From NCBI GenBank assembly GCA_026987055.1, contig JALSNL010000378.1, positions 1 to 8,918 of the forward strand: a DNA stretch of 8,918 bases. The letters are read 5' to 3'. A program made the position numbers and the translations under genes. The notes under the pieces were generated by a model. The model was not told the origin of the DNA. It saw nothing but the letters and a program-made list of their open reading frames with translations, and ran no database searches. This document shows positions 1 through 6,320 of the stretch, one piece after another. Every line of letters starts with the position of its first letter. Position 1 is the stretch's first letter. The DNA comes from Melioribacteraceae bacterium. GTDB lineage: Bacteria > Bacteroidota > Ignavibacteria > Ignavibacteriales > Melioribacteraceae.

Positions 1-939
1 ATGAGATTTTGCCAAGCGTTTATGAGCGAATTATTCCGTCATATTGGTCCGAATACAGATGTACCGGCCGGTGATATTGGTGTTGGCGGTAGAGAAATAG
101 GATATTTGTTTGGTCAATATAAAAAATTAAGAAATGAATTTACTGGAATATTAACCGGTAAAGGTTTGAATTGGGGTGGTTCATTAATTCGTCCTGAAGC
201 TACAGGTTATGGTTCTGTTTATTTTGCTGCCGAAATGCTGCAAACAAGAAATGATACTTTTGAAGGAAAAACTTGTTTGGTTTCCGGTAGTGGTAATGTT
301 GCACAATACACGGTGGAAAAAATCAATCAACTAGGTGGAAAAGTAGTTACACTTTCCGATTCCAGCGGTTATATTTATGATGAAGCAGGTATTGATGCGG
401 AAAAATTAGCTTTTGTTATGGAATTGAAAAATGTTAAACGAGGTAGAATAAAAGAGTATGCGGAAAAATATTCCAGTGCTGTTTATACACCGGCTGATAG
501 TAACGCAGAATTCAATCCTTTATGGAATCATAAAGCGGATTGTGCATTCCCTAGTGCCACACAAAATGAAATAAATGGTAAAGATGCACAAAACTTAATT
601 AACAATGGAGTAACTGTTGTAAGTGAAGGTGCTAATATGCCTACTACTTTGGAAGGTGTAAATATATTCCTAGATAACAAAATTCTTTACGGTCCTGCAA
701 AAGCTGCCAATGCCGGTGGTGTTGCTGTTTCCGGTTTGGAAATGAGTCAAAATAGTATGAGATATTCATGGACAAGAGAAGAAGTAGATCAAAAATTACA
801 TGGAATTATGAAAAGCATTCATAAAACATGTGTTGATACGGCAGAAAGATTTGGAACACCGGGAAATTATGTAAATGGTGCTAACATCGGAGGTTTCTTA
901 AAAGTTGCCGATTCAATGATGGATCAAGGTGTTGTTTAG
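1..939 (+). CDS. gdhA: NADP-type glutamate dehydrogenase, 5'-truncated by the window edge
   Basis: Cytoplasmic enzyme interconverting 2-oxoglutarate plus ammonia and glutamate, normally a homohexamer of about 450 residues. The 312 visible residues correspond to about residue 136 to the C-terminus of Escherichia coli GdhA, so the ATG at base 1 is an internal methionine and the true start lies outside the window. Visible landmarks, in fragment numbering: TDVPAGDIGVGGRE at 19-32, containing the catalytic Asp25; GSLIRPEATGYG at 60-71; a Rossmann nucleotide-binding loop GSGNVAQ at 96-102; the SDSSG turn at 119-123, which resembles NADP-dependent rather than NAD-dependent members; SEGANMPTT and the AANAGGVAVSGLEMSQN segment near the C-terminus, which line the active site. 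The reading frame is intact to a TAG stop, followed by a strong hairpin terminator. The family call is very secure. Cofactor preference is inferred from similarity. Confidence 0.96.
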   Translation: MRFCQAFMSELFRHIGPNTDVPAGDIGVGGREIGYLFGQYKKLRNEFTGILTGKGLNWGGSLIRPEATGYGSVYFAAEMLQTRNDTFEGKTCLVSGSGNVAQYTVEKINQLGGKVVTLSDSSGYIYDEAGIDAEKLAFVMELKNVKRGRIKEYAEKYSSAVYTPADSNAEFNPLWNHKADCAFPSATQNEINGKDAQNLINNGVTVVSEGANMPTTLEGVNIFLDNKILYGPAKAANAGGVAVSGLEMSQNSMRYSWTREEVDQKLHGIMKSIHKTCVDTAERFGTPGNYVNGANIGGFLKVADSMMDQGVV

Positions 940-998
940 TCAGTAATAAAAAAAGAAACTTATTTTTATATAAACAAGAAAAAATCTACCGGCTTAAA

Positions 999-1038
999 AA
1001 AAATCCCTATTGAGTAAAATCAATAGGGATTTTTATTT
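999..1038. terminator. Bidirectional intrinsic terminator between convergent genes
   Basis: A perfect 15-bp stem is formed by AAAAATCCCTATTGA (999-1013) and TCAATAGGGATTTTT (1020-1034), with the 6-nt loop GTAAAA. On the + strand it continues into TTTTTATTT. On the - strand the A-run at 996-1003 gives a T-tract. It sits 60 bp after the gdhA stop and 29 bp past the stop of the opposing OmpA-like gene, so it can end transcription of both. Confidence 0.9.
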
Positions 1039-1062
1039 AATATTTTTTCTTTTGTGAATAAA

Positions 1063-3081
1063 CTACTTTACTACCTTGAATTCAATTCTTCTATTTTGTG
1101 CTCTTCCTTTTTCAGTACTGTTATCTGCTATTGGTGAACTTTCTCCAAAACCTTTTGTGGTTAATCGGTATTTGCTGATTCCATGTTCTATCAAATATTT
1201 TTTAACAGCATTTGCTCTCATTATTGAAAGATACTGATTGTAATCATCAGAACCAATATTATCGGTATGTCCTTCAATTCTTATTTTAATATTAGGATGT
1301 TTTTTAAGAACTTTTGTAACATCAACTAATATAAGTTTAGATTTTTCAACAAGAATATCTTTATCAAATACAAAATGCAAATTATTTAGTACAAAACCAT
1401 CGGAATTAAGTAAAGCTTTTTCCATTTTTTTTGCTTCGGGAGATAATTCCGAATCTTCGGTATTAGTATTTATTTCGTCATTATAATTTACATTGTTATT
1501 TATCGAAGTTCCCTCGTAATTTCCATCGGTTATTTTGAATTCAATTCTTCTGTTTCGTGCTCTTCCGTATGCGGTATTATTATCGGCTATCGGATTTTCT
1601 TCACCGTGTCCGAATGTAGATAATCTGTTGGCATTAATACCGTGTGCAACTAAAAAGTTTTTAACGGAAATTGCTCGTCTAAGAGATAAATCTTTATTGT
1701 ACGCTTCATCTCCCAAGTTATTGGTATATCCATGAATTTCGATATTAACATCCGGATGTTTTTTCAAAACATCAACAACTCTTAAAAGAATATTTTCCGA
1801 ATCCCCGGTTATTTTATCGCTATCATGTTTGAAGAAAACACCTTCAAGAACAAATTGGTCATTATTTTGTATAGCTTTTTCTAATTGTGCCCCATTTCTA
1901 TCCGATGGTGTTTCAAATTCCGTGCATCCGTTTGTCTTACCATCGTAAATACTAAATTCAATTCTTCTGTTAATAGCTCTTCCGGCAGGTGTTTCATTAC
2001 TGGCAATAGGTTTTCTTTCACCACATCCGGCAGTATAAAGATTTTCACCGTTGACACCTTTTGCGATTAGATAATTTTTAACGGAGATTGCTCTTCTTTT
2101 AGAAAGATCCAGATTATAAAGATCATCTCCAATATTATCAGTATGCCCAAGTATTTCAATCTTTTCATCAGGAAATCTTTTCAGTACAGATGCAACACGA
2201 TCTAAAATAAGTTTAGATTCTTCCGTTAATTTATCTTGGTCAAATTTGAAACGAATATTATCTAAAACAAAAGCTTCTTTATTTCGGACTCCATTTTCAA
2301 CAATTTTTTCAATAACAACGGTATCTTTTACTATTTTTTCAACAGGCACTTCCTTAATTACTTCAACTTCTTTTATACCGCCGGCATTACAAATTAGAGA
2401 AGTATCACCTCTTGAGAAATACCATCTAATTCCCAAATCCGCCGCCATATATGAATCTCCATTGCTTTGAAGAATTCCTTTTACTTCATTACGCGTATCG
2501 TTTCCGTCAATTTTGTTATTTGATGCGGTTATGTAATTTACTTCTGCAATAACGCTAAGATCATTAAACATTCTGTACTCTAATCCGCCACCAAATTTAA
2601 ATTGATAACCATCCCACCAACCTTGCGGGTCTCTTCTTAATTCTCCTCTTCCATTTTCAAGATAAGGATTATCAGATTTGAATATAGCATAACCAACACC
2701 TGCATCAAAATACGGAGTTAAGTAATCACAAGCTAAAAGAGTATAAACAATATCAAAGTTTAATGTTGCCATATTAACGCGATTATAAACTTCATTGCTA
2801 TGATCATTATAATAATTCTCCAAGGATACTAAATGTCCAAACAATCTAAAGCCAATATGTTCGGTTATGTTATAACCTAAAGCAAGATTCAAACCGTAAT
2901 TTCTATGATTTGCAATTAATGGGCTAGAGATAGTCATATAACGCGGATAAGTTCCTCCTACACCAAGATACCAACTGGTTTTATAGGGAGTGTAATGTTC
3001 TTTAGTATTTTTTTTATCAACTAAGTTTTGAGCTGAAATTACCGTGCTTATAAAAACAAGAACAATAATTAGTTTTTTCAT
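1063..3081 (-). CDS. Outer-membrane beta-barrel protein with three tandem OmpA C-terminal domains
   Basis: Predicted envelope protein of 672 residues. It begins with a signal peptide (MKKLIIVLVFISTVISAQ), followed by an OmpA-like eight-strand type barrel at about 30-225, rich in alternating aromatic strands and ending LGIRWYFSRGD. A Val/Lys/Glu-rich linker (about 237-265) leads to three OmpA C-terminal domains at about 272-379, 411-518 and 564-672, each ending with an NRRIEF segment. This domain binds the diaminopimelate of peptidoglycan through an Asp in the TDNxG loop and an Arg 15 residues later. Domains 1 (Asp315, Arg330) and 3 (Asp607, Arg622) keep both; domain 2 has Asn454 instead of Asp, with Arg469 kept. 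Typical OmpA/OprF-like proteins have a single such domain, so this one is about twice the usual length. The linkers before domains 2 and 3 are also alike (EKAIQNNDQFVL, EKALLNSDGFVL), suggesting duplication of a domain-plus-linker unit. Start chosen at the ATG that gives a full signal peptide and has AGGTGA at 3086-3091, 4 nt upstream. A structural role tethering outer membrane to cell wall is inferred. Confidence 0.93.
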   Translation of the reverse strand: MKKLIIVLVFISTVISAQNLVDKKNTKEHYTPYKTSWYLGVGGTYPRYMTISSPLIANHRNYGLNLALGYNITEHIGFRLFGHLVSLENYYNDHSNEVYNRVNMATLNFDIVYTLLACDYLTPYFDAGVGYAIFKSDNPYLENGRGELRRDPQGWWDGYQFKFGGGLEYRMFNDLSVIAEVNYITASNNKIDGNDTRNEVKGILQSNGDSYMAADLGIRWYFSRGDTSLICNAGGIKEVEVIKEVPVEKIVKDTVVIEKIVENGVRNKEAFVLDNIRFKFDQDKLTEESKLILDRVASVLKRFPDEKIEILGHTDNIGDDLYNLDLSKRRAISVKNYLIAKGVNGENLYTAGCGERKPIASNETPAGRAINRRIEFSIYDGKTNGCTEFETPSDRNGAQLEKAIQNNDQFVLEGVFFKHDSDKITGDSENILLRVVDVLKKHPDVNIEIHGYTNNLGDEAYNKDLSLRRAISVKNFLVAHGINANRLSTFGHGEENPIADNNTAYGRARNRRIEFKITDGNYEGTSINNNVNYNDEINTNTEDSELSPEAKKMEKALLNSDGFVLNNLHFVFDKDILVEKSKLILVDVTKVLKKHPNIKIRIEGHTDNIGSDDYNQYLSIMRANAVKKYLIEHGISKYRLTTKGFGESSPIADNSTEKGRAQNRRIEFKVVK

Positions 3082-3132
3082 GGGGTCACCTATTTTATAT
3101 ATGAAAATATATTTTGAATATTTAATAATTAA

Positions 3133-3161
3133 AATTTAATGAATAAAGAGACAACTATCAA
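3133..3161 (-). promoter_or_regulatory. Candidate promoter of the OmpA-like gene
   Basis: On the - strand, TTGATA (3161-3156) is followed after 17 nt by TAAATT (3138-3133), about 52 nt before the ATG. These match 5 of 6 and 4 of 6 bases of the general sigma-70 hexamers. The region is so AT-rich that such matches arise easily, and members of this phylum can use different hexamers, so this is only a candidate. Confidence 0.3.
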
Positions 3162-3198
3162 TATTTTCAAGAAGTTACCTAATATTACTTAAATAAGA

Positions 3199-3221
3199 AT
3201 ATGAAACATAATGTTTTATAT
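3199..3221. repeat. 23-bp near-perfect palindrome in the divergent intergenic region
   Basis: Arms ATATGAAACAT (3199-3209) and ATGTTTTATAT (3211-3221) surround a single central A. Ten of eleven positions pair; only G3203/T3217 does not. The odd-length dyad, with a G:C pair inside an AT background, has the shape of a dimeric repressor or activator site. It lies about 120 bp upstream of the OmpA-like start and 206 bp upstream of the aminotransferase start. Function is unproven. Confidence 0.45.
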
Positions 3222-3243
3222 AAATGTATCAAAGTATATTCTA

Positions 3244-3294
3244 AAGAGATTTATTTGACATAAAAATATAATAAAAAAAGAAACTAAATCTCTT
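3244..3294. repeat. 10-bp perfect inverted repeat enclosing 31 bp
   Basis: AAGAGATTTA (3244-3253) and TAAATCTCTT (3285-3294) are exact reverse complements flanking a 31-nt loop made mostly of A and T. With the 23-bp palindrome and the dyad at 3350-3366, this is one of several inverted repeats in the 345-bp gap (3082-3426) between the divergent genes. I see no reading frame in that gap. The long loop makes a terminator unlikely, and no mobile-element ends or target duplications are evident. Confidence 0.4.
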
Positions 3295-3349
3295 ATCAAT
3301 CTTTAATAATTATTACCAACCACATTATCGTAAACATATAGAATTTTTT

Positions 3350-3392
3350 CAATAATTATATTATTGCTAACTGATATAAAATAAATTATTTT
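3350..3392 (+). promoter_or_regulatory. Candidate promoter with overlapping 17-bp dyad, upstream of the aminotransferase
   Basis: TTGCTA (3364-3369) and TATTTT (3387-3392) are spaced by 17 nt, each matching 4 of 6 sigma-70 hexamer bases, and end 34 nt before the ATG. A symmetrical element, CAATAAT-TAT-ATTATTG (3350-3366), overlaps the first three bases of the upstream hexamer, so a protein bound there could block transcription. Both parts are nearly pure A/T and may be chance. Confidence 0.3.
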
Positions 3393-3426
3393 GTCATTAT
3401 AAAAATATTATTATTAGAGGTTCCCA

Positions 3427-4638
3427 ATGAAAACAAAACAAATTGAATCTTCCAGAAGAACGGCAAATATTACTTATGCTGTTAGAGATGTATTACTAAT
3501 TGCGGATGAAGTGGCAAAATCGGGTAAAGAAATGCTATATCTGAATATTGGTGATCCTAATATTTATGATTTTGCTCCGCCCGGACATATGATTGAAGAT
3601 ACTTACAAAGCAATGCTTGATAATCATAATGGTTATTCGCCATCATCGGGAATTAAACCCGCACTTGAAGCAATTGAAAAAGAAGCGGAAAAAAAAGGAA
3701 TAACTAACATTCAAGATATGTTTATTACAACAGGAGCAAGTGAAGCAATTGATATCTGTTTAACGGCTTTGGTAAATGACGGTGAAAATATTCTTACACC
3801 AACGCCCGGCTATCCTCTGTACACAGCAATTCAAAGTAAATTAGAGATGGTTGCAAATCCATATTACTTAGATGAAAAAAACGGTTGGCAGCCGGATATT
3901 GAAGATATTAAGAAAAAAGTAAATGATAAAACAAAAGCAATAGTTTTAATCAATCCCAATAATCCTACCGGTTCTAATTACAGTGTTGAATCTCTTCAAC
4001 AAATTATAGATATTGCTCTTGAACATAATTTGGTAATTTTTGCCGATGAAATTTATGATAAGCTTTTAATGGATGGTGTTGAACATACTTCTATTGCATC
4101 ATTAAACAGCGAAGTGCCTATAATTACTTTTGGCGGACTTTCAAAAAATTATATGGTTCCCGGTTTTAGAATAGGATGGGGAGTTGTTAGCGGAAATAAA
4201 AATGTTCTGGCAAAATATTTGGAAGCAATTAATAAAATTTTACGTTCAAGACTTTCCGCAAATCATCCTGAGCAATATTGTATAGCAGGTGCGTTGGGCG
4301 GAAATCAAGATCATTTAACAGTTGCTATGGAAAAACTTGTGCGTAGAAGAAATATGACTGTGGAAATGCTAAATGCCGTTCCCGGTATTTCTTGTGTTAA
4401 ACCGGAAGGAGCTTTTTATGCGTTTCCGAAGTTAGATATAAAAAATTCGGATAATCATTTTGTAGCGGAACTTATAAAAGAAACCGGAGTGGTTGTTGTT
4501 CCCGGTACTGGCTTTGGACAAGTTCCCGGAACAAATCATTTTAGAGTTGTATTTTTACCGCCCGAAAATATTTTGGAAAAAGCATATAAAAGTATTGGAG
4601 ACTTTTTCTTAAAATATGTAGAAAAGTTTGAAAAGTAG
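3427..4638 (+). CDS. PLP-dependent class I/II aminotransferase, alanine aminotransferase type
   Basis: Cytoplasmic fold-type I aminotransferase of 403 residues, the usual length. Likely reaction: transfer of an amino group between alanine and 2-oxoglutarate, giving pyruvate and glutamate. PLP-site residues are in place: Tyr129 (PGYPLY) stacking on the ring, Asn179 in NPNNPTG, Asp207 and Tyr210 in FADEIYDK, the Schiff-base lysine Lys240 in LSKNY, Arg248, and Arg373 (HFRVVFLPP) for the substrate carboxylate. The N-terminal part (YAVRDVLLIADE ... LNIGDPNIYDFAPPGHM) and the LPPENILEKA ending resemble, from memory, the Pyrococcus-type alanine aminotransferases and more distantly E. coli AlaA. Aspartate or another amino acid cannot be excluded as substrate. 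The ATG follows AGAGG (3416-3420) by 6 nt, and a terminator follows the stop, so it is probably monocistronic. Glutamate dehydrogenase upstream could recycle 2-oxoglutarate and glutamate for it. Confidence 0.88.
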   Translation: MKTKQIESSRRTANITYAVRDVLLIADEVAKSGKEMLYLNIGDPNIYDFAPPGHMIEDTYKAMLDNHNGYSPSSGIKPALEAIEKEAEKKGITNIQDMFITTGASEAIDICLTALVNDGENILTPTPGYPLYTAIQSKLEMVANPYYLDEKNGWQPDIEDIKKKVNDKTKAIVLINPNNPTGSNYSVESLQQIIDIALEHNLVIFADEIYDKLLMDGVEHTSIASLNSEVPIITFGGLSKNYMVPGFRIGWGVVSGNKNVLAKYLEAINKILRSRLSANHPEQYCIAGALGGNQDHLTVAMEKLVRRRNMTVEMLNAVPGISCVKPEGAFYAFPKLDIKNSDNHFVAELIKETGVVVVPGTGFGQVPGTNHFRVVFLPPENILEKAYKSIGDFFLKYVEKFEK

Positions 4639-4665
4639 ATACGGAAGTACATTAGCTTAATTTAG

Positions 4666-4703
4666 AAAGATAGCATATATAAAATTATGCTATCTTTTTT
4701 TAT
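4666..4703 (+). terminator. Intrinsic terminator after the aminotransferase gene
   Basis: A perfect 12-bp stem AAAGATAGCATA (4666-4677) / TATGCTATCTTT (4686-4697), with an 8-nt loop, is followed by a T-run reaching 4701. It starts 27 bp after the TAG stop and separates this gene from the peptidase gene downstream. Confidence 0.88.
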
Positions 4704-4812
4704 TTTCATCTGTTAGTTTTAATGATTTATAATAGATTAAATGAAAAAGCTTGGTTGATTGAAAAAAATTCGGGAGTGGTAATTAATTTTTAGAAATTGA
4801 AAAAATATTACT

Positions 4813-4868
4813 TTCCAATCACTCAATCCTCCAATCTTTCAATCAGTTAATCATTCAATAGCTCAATA
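4813..4868. repeat. Degenerate tandem array of seven 8-bp units (about NNYCAATC)
   Basis: Read in 8-bp steps, the units are TTCCAATC, ACTCAATC, CTCCAATC, TTTCAATC, AGTTAATC, ATTCAATA and GCTCAATA. The AAT core is invariant, CAAT is present in all but the fifth unit, and the first two bases of each unit vary. The array ends 38 bp before the TTG start of the M16 peptidase. The reverse complement of one unit, GATTGAAA, occurs upstream at 4757-4764, so the transcript could fold. There is no ORF here and the unit is too short for CRISPR. Role unknown. Confidence 0.7.
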
Positions 4869-4894
4869 TGTTTTTTCTTTAACTTCATTTTAAT

Positions 4895-4909
4895 AGGGGA
4901 TTTTTTTTG
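4895..4909 (+). promoter_or_regulatory. Ribosome-binding site fixing a TTG start
   Basis: AGGGGA (4895-4900) is followed by an 8-T run (4901-4908); the last two Ts and G4909 form a TTG start codon, giving 6 nt of spacing. An upstream in-frame ATG at 4868 hits a TAA at 4880, and the next internal ATG codes Met53, beyond the catalytic HLIEH motif, so TTG is the only start that keeps the active site. Confidence 0.8.
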
Positions 4910-6160
4910 GACAAATATAAAATAACAAAACTTTCCAACGGAATTACATTAGCTACTGAAAAAATTGAATATGTAAATTCCTTTTCTCTTGGATTTTGGT
5001 TTAAAGTCGGTTCACGTGACGAAACATTAAAAACAAATGGAATTAGCCATCTTATTGAGCACATGTTTTTTAAGGGAACAAAGCAAAGAAGTGCAAGAAA
5101 AATTTCGGAAGATATAGAATCTCTTGGAGGTTACTTAAATGCATTTACTTCCAAAGAGCATACTTGTTATTACGGAAGAGGTTTAAAGCAGCATTTGGAT
5201 AAAACTTTTGGTGTGCTTTCCGATATGCTTCAAAACTCTTTGTTTGAAAATAAAGAATTGGAAAAAGAATCAAAAGTTGTTATAGATGAATTAAAAGATA
5301 TTGAAGATTCACCCGAAGAACTTATATTTGATAAATTTGAAACAACAATTTTTAACGGGAACTCTCTTAATATGCCGATAATTGGTACGGAAAAAAATAT
5401 ATCCGGTTTTAAGAGAAGTGATCTTTTACATTACATAAAAAACAAATATAATTTACATAACTTATTTATTATTGCTTCCGGAGCTGTTGAACATTCCGAA
5501 CTAATAAACTTGGCGGAAAAGTATTTTAAAGGAACCGGTGAATCCCTAATTTCGGCTGCAAGAAAAACTAATAGAAGAAAAGCATTTATACCCGGTGTAG
5601 CAAAAAACTTTTTTCTCTATAAAGATATTCAGCAAGCTCATATGATTATAGGCGGACCAACCTACGGATATAAGCACAAAGAAAGAGCTGTGGTAAATCT
5701 TATTTCAAATATCTTGGGCGAAGGTAGCAGCTCCAGATTGTTTATCAGTTTGAGAGAAAAAAACGGAATTACTTATCAAGTAAATTCATTTATGAATTCT
5801 TTTTATGATACTTCTGCTTTTGGTATTTATATTTCTACAAATGATAGTTCACTTAAAAAGGCAAAAGAAATTATAGAAAACGAATTTGAAAAAATAAAAA
5901 CAAAACCCGTGAGCAAAAAAGAATTAAAACGTGCAAAAGAATATATTAAAGGTCACATGCTAATGAGTTTGGAAAGTACATCAAATAGAATGATGCGAAT
6001 GGGAAGCTCATTATTATATCTAAATAAAATAAAAAATGTCGAAGAATCAATCAAAGAAATAGAAGCGGTTACAAGGGAAGATATTTTAAAACATTCTCAA
6101 AAACTTTTACATAAAGATAATTTGTCAACAATTCTTATAAGCGCAAAAAATATTCTTTAA
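4907..6160 (+). CDS. M16 family zinc metallopeptidase (processing-peptidase type)
   Basis: A 417-residue member of peptidase family M16, subfamily B, similar in length and motifs to Bacillus subtilis YmxG (MlpA) and to the beta subunit of the mitochondrial processing peptidase. The inverted zinc motif HxxEH is at His48-Leu-Ile-Glu51-His52, and the third zinc ligand is probably Glu128 in VVIDELK, 75 residues after His52. The second, non-catalytic half carries the substrate-binding LREKNGITY motif (Arg283 and Tyr290) near 281-290, so both halves of the clam-shell fold are complete. There is no signal peptide, which suggests a cytoplasmic enzyme. Some bacterial M16B peptidases work as a pair of active and inactive subunits; no partner gene adjoins this one. 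Translation starts at TTG. The gene is preceded by a terminator and an octamer repeat array, so it probably has its own promoter. Natural substrates cannot be told from sequence. Confidence 0.93.
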   Translation: MDKYKITKLSNGITLATEKIEYVNSFSLGFWFKVGSRDETLKTNGISHLIEHMFFKGTKQRSARKISEDIESLGGYLNAFTSKEHTCYYGRGLKQHLDKTFGVLSDMLQNSLFENKELEKESKVVIDELKDIEDSPEELIFDKFETTIFNGNSLNMPIIGTEKNISGFKRSDLLHYIKNKYNLHNLFIIASGAVEHSELINLAEKYFKGTGESLISAARKTNRRKAFIPGVAKNFFLYKDIQQAHMIIGGPTYGYKHKERAVVNLISNILGEGSSSRLFISLREKNGITYQVNSFMNSFYDTSAFGIYISTNDSSLKKAKEIIENEFEKIKTKPVSKKELKRAKEYIKGHMLMSLESTSNRMMRMGSSLLYLNKIKNVEESIKEIEAVTREDILKHSQKLLHKDNLSTILISAKNIL

Positions 6161-6254
6161 TAAAATAGTTTACTTGCTATATCCTATGAATAATTAAGTT
6201 AGATTATATATCCTTTAATAAAACTCCGTTTTACAGAAAAAAAACAAACTACAA

Positions 6255-6274
6255 TTTAAAGTAGATACTTTAAA
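6255..6274. promoter_or_regulatory. 20-bp inverted repeat, candidate operator
   Basis: TTTAAAGTA (6255-6263) and TACTTTAAA (6266-6274) are exact reverse complements around GA, centred about 56 bp before the ATG of the secreted protein. It is not followed by a T-tract, so it is unlikely to be the terminator of the peptidase gene. The position suits a regulator site for the downstream gene. The rest of the 160-bp gap shows only AT-rich sequence and a possible TATTAT -10 element at 6298-6303. Confidence 0.4.
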
Positions 6275-6320
6275 AAATAATTCTTACATTGTAATTATAT
6301 TATTCACAAATCGATTGTGT

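Noticed and set aside
1535..2470. Three open frames on the + strand (1535-1735, 1885-2070, 2246-2470)
   Set aside because: They lie wholly inside the antisense of the OmpA-like gene, two of them falling over its repeated C-terminal domains. Their products are low-complexity and lack ribosome-binding sites or recognisable domains.
3255..3260. Perfect TTGACA hexamer on the + strand
   Set aside because: At 17-nt spacing the downstream hexamer is AAGAAA, and the TATAAT-like bases follow after only 6 nt, so it does not form a usable promoter; it also sits in the loop of an inverted repeat.
3304..3315. 12-bp palindrome TAATAATTATTA
   Set aside because: It is made only of A and T in a very AT-rich spacer, so it carries little information.
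4813..4868. CRISPR array interpretation of the short tandem repeat
   Set aside because: The units are 8 bp with no spacers, far below CRISPR repeat length, and no cas genes are in the window.
6178..6214. Direct repeat TATATCCT at 6178-6185 and 6207-6214, and a TAAAAC/GTTTTA mini-hairpin at 6219-6233
   Set aside because: The short AT-rich matches are expected by chance here, and the hairpin has only one G:C pair and no T-tract after it, so I do not call it a terminator.
6315..6320. TTG start two codons upstream of the secreted protein's ATG
   Set aside because: It has no better ribosome-binding site and would only add Met-Cys in front of a standard signal peptide starting at the ATG.
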